The translations under genes were made by a program, and so were the position numbers. A DNA stretch of 51,968 nt, taken from the NCBI GenBank assembly GCA_902589705.1, contig CACITX010000004.1, forward strand, positions 1 through 51,968, read 5' to 3'. Of the stretch, positions 1-7,555 are shown piece by piece; the stretch's first letter is position 1, and each line of letters begins with the position of its first letter. The notes beneath the pieces are model-generated. The model saw only the letters and a program-made list of their open reading frames with translations, was not told where the DNA came from and did no database searches. The DNA is from an uncultured Pelagibacteraceae bacterium (lineage in GTDB: Bacteria > Pseudomonadota > Alphaproteobacteria > Pelagibacterales > Pelagibacteraceae).

Positions 1-390
1 GAAGCTAATAAAAGAAACATTGAAAAACTTGTTTCAATAAAATCATGGGCTAGTTGCGGTGTAGATCCTGCATTAATGGGAACTGGACCTATTCCATCTT
101 CAAAAAAAGCCATAGAGTTAGCTGGGTGGAATATGAAAGATATAGATTTATTCGAAATCAATGAAGCTTTCGCCGCTCAAAGTCTTGCGGTTATAAAAAC
201 ACTTTCCATTCCAGAAGAAAAAGTAAATGTCAATGGTGGTGCTATTGCATTAGGACACCCTATTGGAGCATCAGGAACTCGAATATTGGTCACTCTCATA
301 CACGAAATGATCAAGCGTGATGTAAAAAAAGGTTTAGCAACTCTTTGTATTGGTGGTGGTATGGGTATTGCAATGTGTGTTGAAAGATAA
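1..390 (+). CDS. Thiolase (acetyl-CoA acetyltransferase), C-terminal part
   Basis: The reading frame is open from base 1, so this is the 3' end of a gene that begins before the window. The visible 129 residues are the C-terminal thiolase domain. They contain the NEAFA motif, the catalytic His loop GHPIGASG and the catalytic Cys near the end in CIGGGMG. Family members condense two acetyl-CoA to acetoacetyl-CoA or cleave 3-ketoacyl-CoA. The short-chain acetoacetyl-CoA type fits best because an acetoacetyl-CoA ligase gene lies nearby, but substrate choice cannot be read from this fragment. The stop at 388-390 is 11 bases before the next gene, so the two are probably co-transcribed. Confidence 0.9.
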   Translation, partial: EANKRNIEKLVSIKSWASCGVDPALMGTGPIPSSKKAIELAGWNMKDIDLFEINEAFAAQSLAVIKTLSIPEEKVNVNGGAIALGHPIGASGTRILVTLIHEMIKRDVKKGLATLCIGGGMGIAMCVER

Positions 391-401
391 ATTATTTTTC
401 A

Positions 402-1295
402 ATGGAGCTTCCTGTTGTTAATCACCCTGATTACGTTGCCAAAATTAATGAAGATAACAAATTTCCTATACAAAAGTTTGGTGCTCTAGCTGACCATTTA
501 ATCAAAGAAAGTGTTGTTAAAAAATTTTATATCCCTCAAGAATGCTCTACAGAAACAATGAAAACATCTCATTCATTACAATATATAAATCATATTAGAA
601 ATAAGACTTTAGATATAAAACTTCAAAAAAAAATTGGCTTTCCAATTAATGATAGCGTTGTGAGGAGATCCTTTGTTGCAACTGGTGGAACTGTCCTTGC
701 TAGTAAACTTGCTTTAGACTCAAAGTTAGCATGTAATACGGCAGGCGGTAGTCATCATGCTACATTTGATTGTGGTGCTGGTTATTGCGTCTTTAATGAT
801 GTAGCGGTAGCAGCCAATTACTTAAAAAATAAAGGATGCGCAAAAAAAATACTTATAATCGATCTGGATGTTCATCAAGGTAATGGTAATTCAGAAATAT
901 TTAAAAATGATAAAGAAGTTCTAACATTTAGCATGCACTGTGCTTCTAATTACCCTGCTAAGAAATCAAAGAGTGATATTGATATTGAGCTTAAAGATCG
1001 TATGGAAGATGAAGAGTACTTAAATATTCTTCATAAAAATTTAAAAAACCTTAACAAAAATAAGTATGATTTTGTATTTTACATAGCAGGAGTTGATATT
1101 CATTTTGAAGATCGTTTAGGCAAACTAAAAATTACTGACGATGGAATTAATAAAAGAGATCAAATGGTAATTGAAAATTTTTTTTTGAAAAATACTCCTT
1201 TATGTGGTGTTTTAGGTGGAGGTTATAATAAAAGTTTTGAAAAATTAATTGAACTACATTCAATGTTGCACAAAAATTGTGCCAAAATTATTTAA
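402..1295 (+). CDS. Histone deacetylase superfamily protein (Zn-dependent amidohydrolase)
   Basis: The 297-residue protein has the arginase/deacetylase-fold motifs of bacterial HDAC-like enzymes. These are the paired active-site histidines in GGSHHAT, the zinc ligands in DLDVHQGN and the third ligand in AGVDIH. A Gly-rich loop, LGGGYN, follows near the C-terminus. Family members remove acetyl or other acyl groups from lysines, polyamines or related amides. The true substrate is unknown here. The gene starts 11 bases after the thiolase stop, which suggests an operon and a loose link to acyl/acetyl metabolism. Length is close to the usual ~300 residues and nothing looks truncated. Confidence 0.88.
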   Translation: MELPVVNHPDYVAKINEDNKFPIQKFGALADHLIKESVVKKFYIPQECSTETMKTSHSLQYINHIRNKTLDIKLQKKIGFPINDSVVRRSFVATGGTVLASKLALDSKLACNTAGGSHHATFDCGAGYCVFNDVAVAANYLKNKGCAKKILIIDLDVHQGNGNSEIFKNDKEVLTFSMHCASNYPAKKSKSDIDIELKDRMEDEEYLNILHKNLKNLNKNKYDFVFYIAGVDIHFEDRLGKLKITDDGINKRDQMVIENFFLKNTPLCGVLGGGYNKSFEKLIELHSMLHKNCAKII

Positions 1296-1300
1296 ACTCA

Positions 1301-1343
1301 GCCCTAACTTCCTTATTATTATAGGAGTTCCAGGGGTTAGGGC
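1301..1343. repeat. Intergenic inverted repeat / hairpin downstream of the HDAC gene
   Basis: The arms GCCCTAAC (1301-1308) and GTTAGGGC (1336-1343) are perfect complements. Inside them a second pairing (AACTTCCT with AGGAGTT, one bulged T) is possible but shares bases with the outer arm, so the two structures compete. No T-run follows on either strand, so it is not a classic intrinsic terminator. It lies in the 186-base convergent gap between the HDAC gene and the lyase gene. A transcript-end structure is the simplest reading. Confidence 0.5.
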
Positions 1344-1481
1344 CAAGCCTAAATAAGATTAACTTAAACATTTATTAAAATTGATATTAGAAAATGACGC
1401 GCTACAATTTTATCATTTTTATTAAGACTCACTCAACGCAGTAAAGTTAAGTACAACTTATGTAAATCATCCCTATATCTG

Positions 1482-2333
1482 TTACTTTTTACTTATTTTT
1501 AACTTACTTCTATTTTTATTCATACTAAACCCAGCAAAGTATATTGTGTGGGAAGGGAATTGATATCCTTCAGGATAAGAAGCACCACCATATTCAGGAT
1601 GTGAGTATGTACCATATTTAATATCAACATAATCGTGGGAAGCTGTTTTAAATCCTGATCTATTAACTTTTAATTCATCATTAATATAAACTTTTATAAA
1701 ACCATCATATTGTTTTGAATATCTAATATTAAACTCAACTTTGTGCCATTTACCTTTTAGATTTTCTTCATCAATAACATGATTGCCTTCAATAGAAAGT
1801 TTTCCGTTGTAAATAGAAGCAGAAAATTGAGGCGCATAACCGCCTACAGTTTGACCACCTTTGCGATTAACACTATAAAATTGTGTTATGTAAGGTTGTA
1901 AAAGTTTGTCTTTAAAATTATCAGGTGTGTTAGGTACATAGAAATAGTAACCTACCCATATTTCTTTTGCTTTCTTACCTATTCTTATATCTCCACTTGA
2001 GGCAACTTCTAGTCTTAATCTATTACTATTACAATCAGTAGTTCCAGTTCCTATTTTAACTTTATTTTCTCTCCAGAAATGACCTGCTGTTCCACAATCG
2101 CCTTTTCTAGGGCTAAAATTTTCAATTAATTTAAAAGGTGAAGTGCCTGTAGGGTCTTTGATTATAGTATAATTATGATTACGTAATTCTTTTTTTAAAT
2201 AATTAGCTATATGAACCTTATCAATCTTGCCTCTTTTTAAATAGTTCGGATTTTTAGATACAACATCGGCAAACAAAACACCGGTCAGCATAAAAAAAAT
2301 TATATTGATATAAAATATAATCAGTTTTTTCAT
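1482..2333 (-). CDS. Secreted polysaccharide lyase-like protein (heparin-lyase I / PL20-type jelly roll)
   Basis: The 283-residue protein starts with a positively charged, hydrophobic signal peptide (about residues 1-22, ending near LFA). The rest resembles the beta-jelly-roll polysaccharide lyase family related to heparin lyase I and glucuronan lyase. It has an N-terminal RxE-type segment (NRLRLEVAS), a YFYVP strand, the strand pair GKWHKVEFNIRYS and VYINDE, and a C-terminal IYFAGFSM strand. Such enzymes cut acidic polysaccharides by beta-elimination outside the cytoplasm. The family call rests on overall pattern, not on a confirmed active site, and the substrate is unknown. It lies 12 bases upstream of nothing on its strand; the acetoacetyl-CoA ligase gene precedes it by 12 bases, so it may be read from the same transcript. 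Confidence 0.65.
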   Translation of the reverse strand: MKKLIIFYINIIFFMLTGVLFADVVSKNPNYLKRGKIDKVHIANYLKKELRNHNYTIIKDPTGTSPFKLIENFSPRKGDCGTAGHFWRENKVKIGTGTTDCNSNRLRLEVASSGDIRIGKKAKEIWVGYYFYVPNTPDNFKDKLLQPYITQFYSVNRKGGQTVGGYAPQFSASIYNGKLSIEGNHVIDEENLKGKWHKVEFNIRYSKQYDGFIKVYINDELKVNRSGFKTASHDYVDIKYGTYSHPEYGGASYPEGYQFPSHTIYFAGFSMNKNRSKLKISKK

Positions 2334-2345
2334 TTTTAAATTTTG

Positions 2346-4277
2346 CTAAGAATTGAGTTGCGGCAAATTTTCATAAAACTTTAAAGATTCAGGATTCGCA
2401 ATTGCTTCTTTGTTATTGATCTTTTCTCCGTTTACTACTTGTCTTACTGCTAGCTCTACAATCTTTCCGCTTTTGGTTCTTGGGATCTCTGGAGCTTTAA
2501 TGATTATTGAAGGAACATGCTTTGGGGAACAATTTTTTCTAATTCTAGATTTGATTAATTTGATTTTTTCATCGTTTAATTCTTCATCATTTTTTGTTGT
2601 TACAAACAAAATTACTCTTACATCATCATTGTAATCTTGTCCGATAACTAAGCCTTCTGTGATAAAATCAATATCTTCGACTTGTTGATAAATTTCTGAT
2701 GTTCCAATTCTTACGCCCCCGGGATTTAACGTAGCATCGGATCTTCCTCTCATAATAAAACCATTATTTATAGTTCGCTCAATGAAATCGCCATGATGCC
2801 AAATATTTTCAAATCTATTAAAATAAGCTTTATGATATTTTTGTCCGTCTTCATCTCCCCAGAATTTTACTGGCATGGATGGAAAAGGTTTTTTAACTAC
2901 TAACTCCCCTTTCTCTCCGTCTTTTACACTTTTTCCCTTATCTGTAAAAACGTCAACATCAATACCTAGGCTCTGGCCTTGAATTTCCCCCATGTATACA
3001 TTTGAGTAGAGGTTTCCTAAAACTAAACAACCAACTAAATCTGTTCCTCCAGCGATAGATGCGAGATGAACATCTTTTTTTATATTGTTGTAAACATACT
3101 TAAAACTTTCTTCAGCTAAAGGAGAGCCAGTTGAAGTTATTATTTTTATTGAGCTTAGATCTAGGTTTTTACTATTATATTTTTCATTCTTTAAATGATC
3201 GATGTATTTAGCGCTTACTCCAAAAAGATTAATTTTCTTATTTTGACAATACTCTAAAAGAACATCTATTTTTGGATAAACAGGTGCCCCATCGAATAAA
3301 AATATAGATGAGCCTGTTGCTAATCCTCCTACTAACCAGTTCCACATCATCCAGCCTGTGGTAGTATAGTAAAATAATTTTTCATTATCTCTGATATCGC
3401 AATGAAGCATGAATTCTTTGTTATGTTCGATTAAGACATTCCCAGCTCCATGTGTTATACACTTAGGTTTTCCAGTTGTACCGCTTGAAAAAAGAATATA
3501 AATAGGATGATCAAACTCAAATCGTTCAAAACTTTCATCAGCTTCTGTTTGATCTAGAATTTCATCAAAGTTTAAATAATTTTGAAGATCCATCTCTTCT
3601 TTTTTATTATACGCAAATACTAAAGTTTTTGTAATTGAAGGAATTTCTTTTAAAATATCCTCAATTTTTTCAAGAATATTTATTTTCTTACCATTATAAA
3701 AATAGTGATCGCTAGTAATTAAAATACTTGGTTCAATTTGTTTAAATCTATCTACAACTCCTTGTGTACCAAAGTCTGGAGAACATGATGACCAAATAAT
3801 TCCGTTTTTTGCACAAGCTAAAAAACTTATAATAGACTCAATTTTATTAGGAACATAAGCTGCAACACGGTCTCCTTTTTTTAAACCAATAGATTTTAAG
3901 TAGCTAGAAAATTTACAAACTTTATTAAAAAGTTGATCCCATGAAATCTCTTCTTCAAACCCTTTCTCTGATAAAAAACTTATTGCTATCTCTGATGACT
4001 TTTTCTTAAGAATATTTTCAGAATAATTTAATTTAGAATCTGGAAAGAAATTAGTTTTATTAAATATCTTATTATATTTAATTATTTCTTTTCCTTTATC
4101 TCCAATAATCTTTGAATAGTCCCAAAACTTTGACCAAAATTCCTCAGGATGATCTACTGACCATTTCCACAAATTTTTAAAATTGTAGTTCGATTTTATA
4201 TTTATATATTTTGAAAAATCCTCAAGAAGAGATTCTTTTTTTCTTTTACCTGAGGGTTCCCACAGAAATTTTTCCAT
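2346..4277 (-). CDS. Acetoacetyl-CoA synthetase (acetoacetate-CoA ligase)
   Basis: The 643-residue protein is a full-length member of the acyl-adenylate-forming ligases. Its N-terminus (MEKFLWEPSGKR, then FWSKFWDYSK) is typical of the acetoacetyl-CoA ligase branch rather than plain acetyl-CoA synthetase. The AMP-binding motif is LFSSGTTGKPK, and the C-terminal PRTKSGKIVE loop carries the catalytic Lys. The predicted reaction is acetoacetate + CoA + ATP to acetoacetyl-CoA + AMP + PPi, which would feed the thiolase at the left edge. The start at 4277 is supported by the conserved N-terminus. No Shine-Dalgarno is visible, and the ATG sits inside a perfect hairpin (see 4276-4298). Confidence 0.9.
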   Translation of the reverse strand: MEKFLWEPSGKRKKESLLEDFSKYINIKSNYNFKNLWKWSVDHPEEFWSKFWDYSKIIGDKGKEIIKYNKIFNKTNFFPDSKLNYSENILKKKSSEIAISFLSEKGFEEEISWDQLFNKVCKFSSYLKSIGLKKGDRVAAYVPNKIESIISFLACAKNGIIWSSCSPDFGTQGVVDRFKQIEPSILITSDHYFYNGKKINILEKIEDILKEIPSITKTLVFAYNKKEEMDLQNYLNFDEILDQTEADESFERFEFDHPIYILFSSGTTGKPKCITHGAGNVLIEHNKEFMLHCDIRDNEKLFYYTTTGWMMWNWLVGGLATGSSIFLFDGAPVYPKIDVLLEYCQNKKINLFGVSAKYIDHLKNEKYNSKNLDLSSIKIITSTGSPLAEESFKYVYNNIKKDVHLASIAGGTDLVGCLVLGNLYSNVYMGEIQGQSLGIDVDVFTDKGKSVKDGEKGELVVKKPFPSMPVKFWGDEDGQKYHKAYFNRFENIWHHGDFIERTINNGFIMRGRSDATLNPGGVRIGTSEIYQQVEDIDFITEGLVIGQDYNDDVRVILFVTTKNDEELNDEKIKLIKSRIRKNCSPKHVPSIIIKAPEIPRTKSGKIVELAVRQVVNGEKINNKEAIANPESLKFYENLPQLNS

Positions 4278-4298
4278 AAAAGCTAGCTTAGCTTTTAT
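4276..4298 (-). promoter_or_regulatory. Perfect hairpin containing the acetoacetyl-CoA ligase start codon
   Basis: The 23-base element is a perfect 10-bp inverted repeat (ATAAAAGCTA / TAGCTTTTAT) around a 3-base centre. On the minus strand the 3' arm ends with the first two bases of the ATG at 4277. In RNA the hairpin would bury the start region. In DNA the same symmetry could be an operator. Structure is seen directly; function is inferred. Confidence 0.5.
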
Positions 4299-4532
4299 TT
4301 TTTTATCTTAATAGATATTTTTTTAAAATAATTTTCTGAACTAAAACTGCCCTATTAGTTTTAATCTCTCTTTTTTTAAATAAAAAATTTATTAACCAAC
4401 GCATGGCACATATGAATAAAATTAATTGACGGAAAAAAGCATAAAATGTGACGAAAATTGATCTTATCCGACCATTTGCCCTATTCTTTAATGTTTATTA
4501 ATTATTTATTTTTTAATATGTTGCTCCCAGTT

Positions 4533-4538
4533 TATAAT
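4533..4538 (+). promoter_or_regulatory. Putative -10 element of the pyruvate dehydrogenase operon
   Basis: A perfect TATAAT lies 8 bases before the ATG at 4547. Transcription would then start within about two bases of the start codon, giving a leaderless or almost leaderless mRNA. That fits the absence of a Shine-Dalgarno. No good -35 is visible (only a T-run at about 4509-4515), so the call is tentative. The 269-base divergent gap that holds it (4278-4546) also contains the hairpin at 4276-4298 and a 9-base direct repeat TGCCCTATT at 4348-4356 and 4477-4485. Confidence 0.4.
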
Positions 4539-4546
4539 AGCTAATT

Positions 4547-5134
4547 ATGGCTCAGAATATTTCAGTTCCAGATATAGGTGATTTTAAAGACGTTGAAGTC
4601 ATTGAAGTTTTAGTCAAACCTGGAGACCAAATAAACAAGAATGACCCAATCGTTACAATCGAGAGCGATAAGTCAAGCGTAGAAATACCTTCTCCTGCTG
4701 CTGGAGAAATTAAAGATTTAAAAGTAAAAATTGGGGATAAAGTTTCAGAGGGAAGCGTATTAGTAACAATAGAAAATGGCCAGGCGGCCTCGGCTCCAAA
4801 AGAAGAAAAAATAGTTAAAGAAATTCAAACTCAAGAAAAACCAAAGGCTAATGGTGAAATAAATCAGGTAAGACAAGTTAAGAAAATCTTTGCTGAACCA
4901 GCTTCAAAAGATGATATTGATCCTGTTGAAACAAATGAATGGATAGATTCTCTTAATTCAGTTATTGAAAATGATGGTTCTTCAAGAGCAAGTTACTTAT
5001 TAAATAAAGTTATCGATCAAGCTTATAAATCTGGTCTTGTCCTTCCGGATACTAGGACAACTCCTTACATTAATACTATTCCGCCAGAGGCTGAGATTAA
5101 GTCCCCCGGTGATCAAAATATTGAAAAAAAATAA
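4547..5134 (+). CDS. aceE: Pyruvate dehydrogenase E1, 5' part: lipoyl domain plus AceE N-terminus (frameshifted)
   Basis: Residues 3-77 form a biotinyl/lipoyl domain with the lipoylated Lys42 in ESDKSSVE. A charged linker (about 80-118) follows. Residues 122-195 match the N-terminus of homodimeric pyruvate dehydrogenase E1 (AceE), including DIDPVETNEW and YINTIPPE. The frame then hits a TAA at 5132-5134 directly after eight A residues. If the frame slips back one base there, translation continues into the rest of AceE at exactly the homologous residue (EKK then IRAYVRWN, against ERR-IRSAIRWN in E. coli AceE). So this is one gene of about 1002 residues split by one base, not two genes. The lipoyl domain is nearly a copy of that in the downstream E2. 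Confidence 0.88.
   Translation: MAQNISVPDIGDFKDVEVIEVLVKPGDQINKNDPIVTIESDKSSVEIPSPAAGEIKDLKVKIGDKVSEGSVLVTIENGQAASAPKEEKIVKEIQTQEKPKANGEINQVRQVKKIFAEPASKDDIDPVETNEWIDSLNSVIENDGSSRASYLLNKVIDQAYKSGLVLPDTRTTPYINTIPPEAEIKSPGDQNIEKK
5125..5131 (+). other. A-run slippage/frameshift site inside the lipoyl-E1 gene
   Basis: The heptamer A AAA AAA lies within the A8 run at 5124-5131 and sits directly before the zero-frame TAA. A -1 shift, or one extra A in DNA or RNA, restores the full AceE frame starting with ATA at 5131. The site could be a genuine mutation, a sequencing or assembly error in a homopolymer, transcriptional slippage, or -1 ribosomal frameshifting. No clear downstream stem-loop or upstream SD-like stimulator is visible. 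Confidence 0.85.
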
Positions 5135-7554
5135 GAGCATATGTAAGGTGGAACGCGGCAGCTATGGTTGTAAAGGCTAATAAAAAAAGTCCTGAACTAG
5201 GTGGTCACATCGGTACTTTTGCATCAGCAGCTACACTTTATGATGTGGGAATGAATCATTTTTGGAGAGCAAAGAATAACAAATTTGGTGGAGATTTAAT
5301 TTATTTTCAAGGGCACTCGGCGCCAGGAATGTACGCGAGAGCTTTCTTAGAAGGAAGACTTACATCAAAACAACTAGATGGTTTTAGGCAAGAAGTGAAT
5401 AAAGGAGGGTTGTCCTCATATCCTCACCCTTGGTTGATGCCGAAGTTCTGGCAGTTTCCAACTGTATCTATGGGCCTTGGACCTATCATGGCTATCTATC
5501 AAGCTAGATTTTTAAAATATCTTATCAATAGAGGATTAATTAAAGATGAGGGAAGAAAAATTTGGGTATTTCTTGGTGATGGCGAAATGGATGAGCCAGA
5601 GTCACTTGGTGCAATTGGTTTAGCTGCTCGTGAAAAATTAGATAATTTAATTTTTGTTGTAAATTGTAATTTGCAAAGACTGGACGGTCCTGTTCGAGGA
5701 AATAGTAAAATTATTCAGGAACTAGAAGGTAGCTTTAGAGGTTCTGGTTGGAATGTAATAAAGGTTATTTGGGGATCATACTGGGATCAATTATTAGCTA
5801 AAGATAAAACGGGCCTACTTATAAAGAGGATGAATGAATGTGTAGATGGAGAATACCAAGCATTTAAGGCTAAAGGTGGTTCGTATGTTAGAGAAAAGTT
5901 TTTTGGAAAATATCCTGAACTAACTGAACTTGTTTCTTCATTAACGGATAAAGATATTTGGAGATTAAATAGAGGTGGCCACGATCCCCACAAGGTTTAT
6001 GCAGCTTACTCAGCTGCGATGCAGAATACTGGATCGCCTACAGTCATCCTAGCAAAAACAATCAAAGGATATGGAATGGGTAAAACAGGTGAGAGTGTAA
6101 ATACAACTCACCAGCAAAAAAAATTAGATGAAGAAGATCTATTGTATTATAGAGATAGGTTTAAAGTTCCGCTTACGGATAAACAAGTCAAGAATATAGA
6201 ATATTATAAACCAGACGAAAATTCTGAAGAGATAAAATATTTAAAAGAAAAGAGAATGAAACTTGGAGGGTTTATTCCTGAAAGATCTTCTTTTGCAAAA
6301 CAAGTTAAAGCGCCACCAAAAGATATTTTCGATGCCTTTATGAAATCTACTGGAAAAAAGGAAATGTCTACAACAATGGCTTTAGTTAGAATGATGACAG
6401 CATTACTAAGAGATAAAAATGTTGCTCCAAGATTAGTGCCAATTATTCCTGATGAAGCAAGAACTTTCGGAATGGAAGGTTTCTTCCAGAAAATTGGTAT
6501 TTATGCTCATGAAGGGCAAAAATATGAACCGGTCGACTCTGAACAACTAAGTTCATATCGAGAAGATAAAAGTGGTCAGGTCTTAGAGGAAGGTATTAAT
6601 GAGTCCGGAGCAATGTCATCCTGGATTGCAGCAGGAACCGCTTACACTAATCACGATATTGAGATGATACCTGTTTATATTTTTTATTCTATGTTTGGAT
6701 TCCAAAGAGTTGGGGATCTAGCATGGGCAGCTGGTGACTCCCAAGCTAGAGGATTTTTAATTGGAGCAACAGCTGGAAGAACCACATTAGCTGGAGAAGG
6801 ATTGCAACACCAAGATGGACATAGCCAATTATTAGCATCAAATATTCCAAACTGTATTAGCTATGATCCTACTTTTGCTTACGAAATGGCAACAATATTT
6901 AGAGAAGGCTTAAGAAGAATGCATGAAAAGAAAGAGAATGTCTTCTACTACATCACTGCAATGAATGAAAACTACTCTCACCCAGAAAAACCTAAAGGTT
7001 GTGATGACGGAATTTTAAAAGGTATGTACTTATTCAAAGAAGGAAAAAATAAAGGAAAAACTAAAGTTCAATTATTAGGTTCAGGGACTATTTTAAGAGA
7101 AATTATATCCGCTTCTGAAATCTTATCAAAAGAATACAATATAGATGCAGACATTTGGAGCGTGACGAGTTTTAACGAATTAAGAAGAGATGGAATGGAA
7201 ACTGAAAGGTTAAATCTTTTAAATCCAAATAAAAAACCAAAAAAATCTTACGTTCAACAATGTTTGTCTAAAAGAGATGGGCCAGTCATTGCAGCTTCTG
7301 ATTATACAAGGGCATTCACAGATCAGATTAGACCTTACACAGACAAAAAGTTTTACTCGTTCGGAACAGACGGTTACGGAAGAAGTGACACTAGAAAAAA
7401 TCTTAGAAAATTTTTTGAAGTAGATAAAGAACATATAGTAGCCTTTACCTTGAGTGCATTAGCAAAAGAACAACTTGTTGGTTCTGAAGAAGCAGAAAAA
7501 GCAATAAAAAAATATAAGATAGACAAAGAGAAAGATTTCCCAGCAAATTTATAA
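5131..7554 (+). CDS. aceE: Pyruvate dehydrogenase E1 (homodimeric, AceE-type), main part
   Basis: This frame carries the rest of AceE: the thiamine-diphosphate motif GDGEMDEPES with NCNLQRLDGP, the HDPHKVYAAY and IKGYGMGK stretches, and the C-terminal transketolase-like half with GEGLQHQDGHS. It decarboxylates pyruvate and reductively acetylates lipoyl groups. The first ATG in this frame is at 5164, but starting there would drop the AceE N-terminal region, which is intact in the preceding frame. Continuation from 5131 is therefore preferred. An AAGGTGG at 5144-5150, 13 bases before that ATG, leaves independent internal initiation possible. The stop at 7554 is one base before the E2 start, so the genes are translationally coupled. 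The alphaproteobacterial norm is a heterotetrameric E1 alpha/beta, so the homodimeric type is noteworthy. Confidence 0.92.
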   Translation: MRAYVRWNAAAMVVKANKKSPELGGHIGTFASAATLYDVGMNHFWRAKNNKFGGDLIYFQGHSAPGMYARAFLEGRLTSKQLDGFRQEVNKGGLSSYPHPWLMPKFWQFPTVSMGLGPIMAIYQARFLKYLINRGLIKDEGRKIWVFLGDGEMDEPESLGAIGLAAREKLDNLIFVVNCNLQRLDGPVRGNSKIIQELEGSFRGSGWNVIKVIWGSYWDQLLAKDKTGLLIKRMNECVDGEYQAFKAKGGSYVREKFFGKYPELTELVSSLTDKDIWRLNRGGHDPHKVYAAYSAAMQNTGSPTVILAKTIKGYGMGKTGESVNTTHQQKKLDEEDLLYYRDRFKVPLTDKQVKNIEYYKPDENSEEIKYLKEKRMKLGGFIPERSSFAKQVKAPPKDIFDAFMKSTGKKEMSTTMALVRMMTALLRDKNVAPRLVPIIPDEARTFGMEGFFQKIGIYAHEGQKYEPVDSEQLSSYREDKSGQVLEEGINESGAMSSWIAAGTAYTNHDIEMIPVYIFYSMFGFQRVGDLAWAAGDSQARGFLIGATAGRTTLAGEGLQHQDGHSQLLASNIPNCISYDPTFAYEMATIFREGLRRMHEKKENVFYYITAMNENYSHPEKPKGCDDGILKGMYLFKEGKNKGKTKVQLLGSGTILREIISASEILSKEYNIDADIWSVTSFNELRRDGMETERLNLLNPNKKPKKSYVQQCLSKRDGPVIAASDYTRAFTDQIRPYTDKKFYSFGTDGYGRSDTRKNLRKFFEVDKEHIVAFTLSALAKEQLVGSEEAEKAIKKYKIDKEKDFPANL

Positions 7555-7555
7555 A

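Noticed and set aside
5164..7554. Independent E1 gene starting at the ATG at 5164
   Set aside because: It would lack the AceE N-terminal region, which is intact in the preceding frame up to the A-run. The SD-like AAGGTGG is 13 bases from the ATG, further than usual. One split gene explains the data better.
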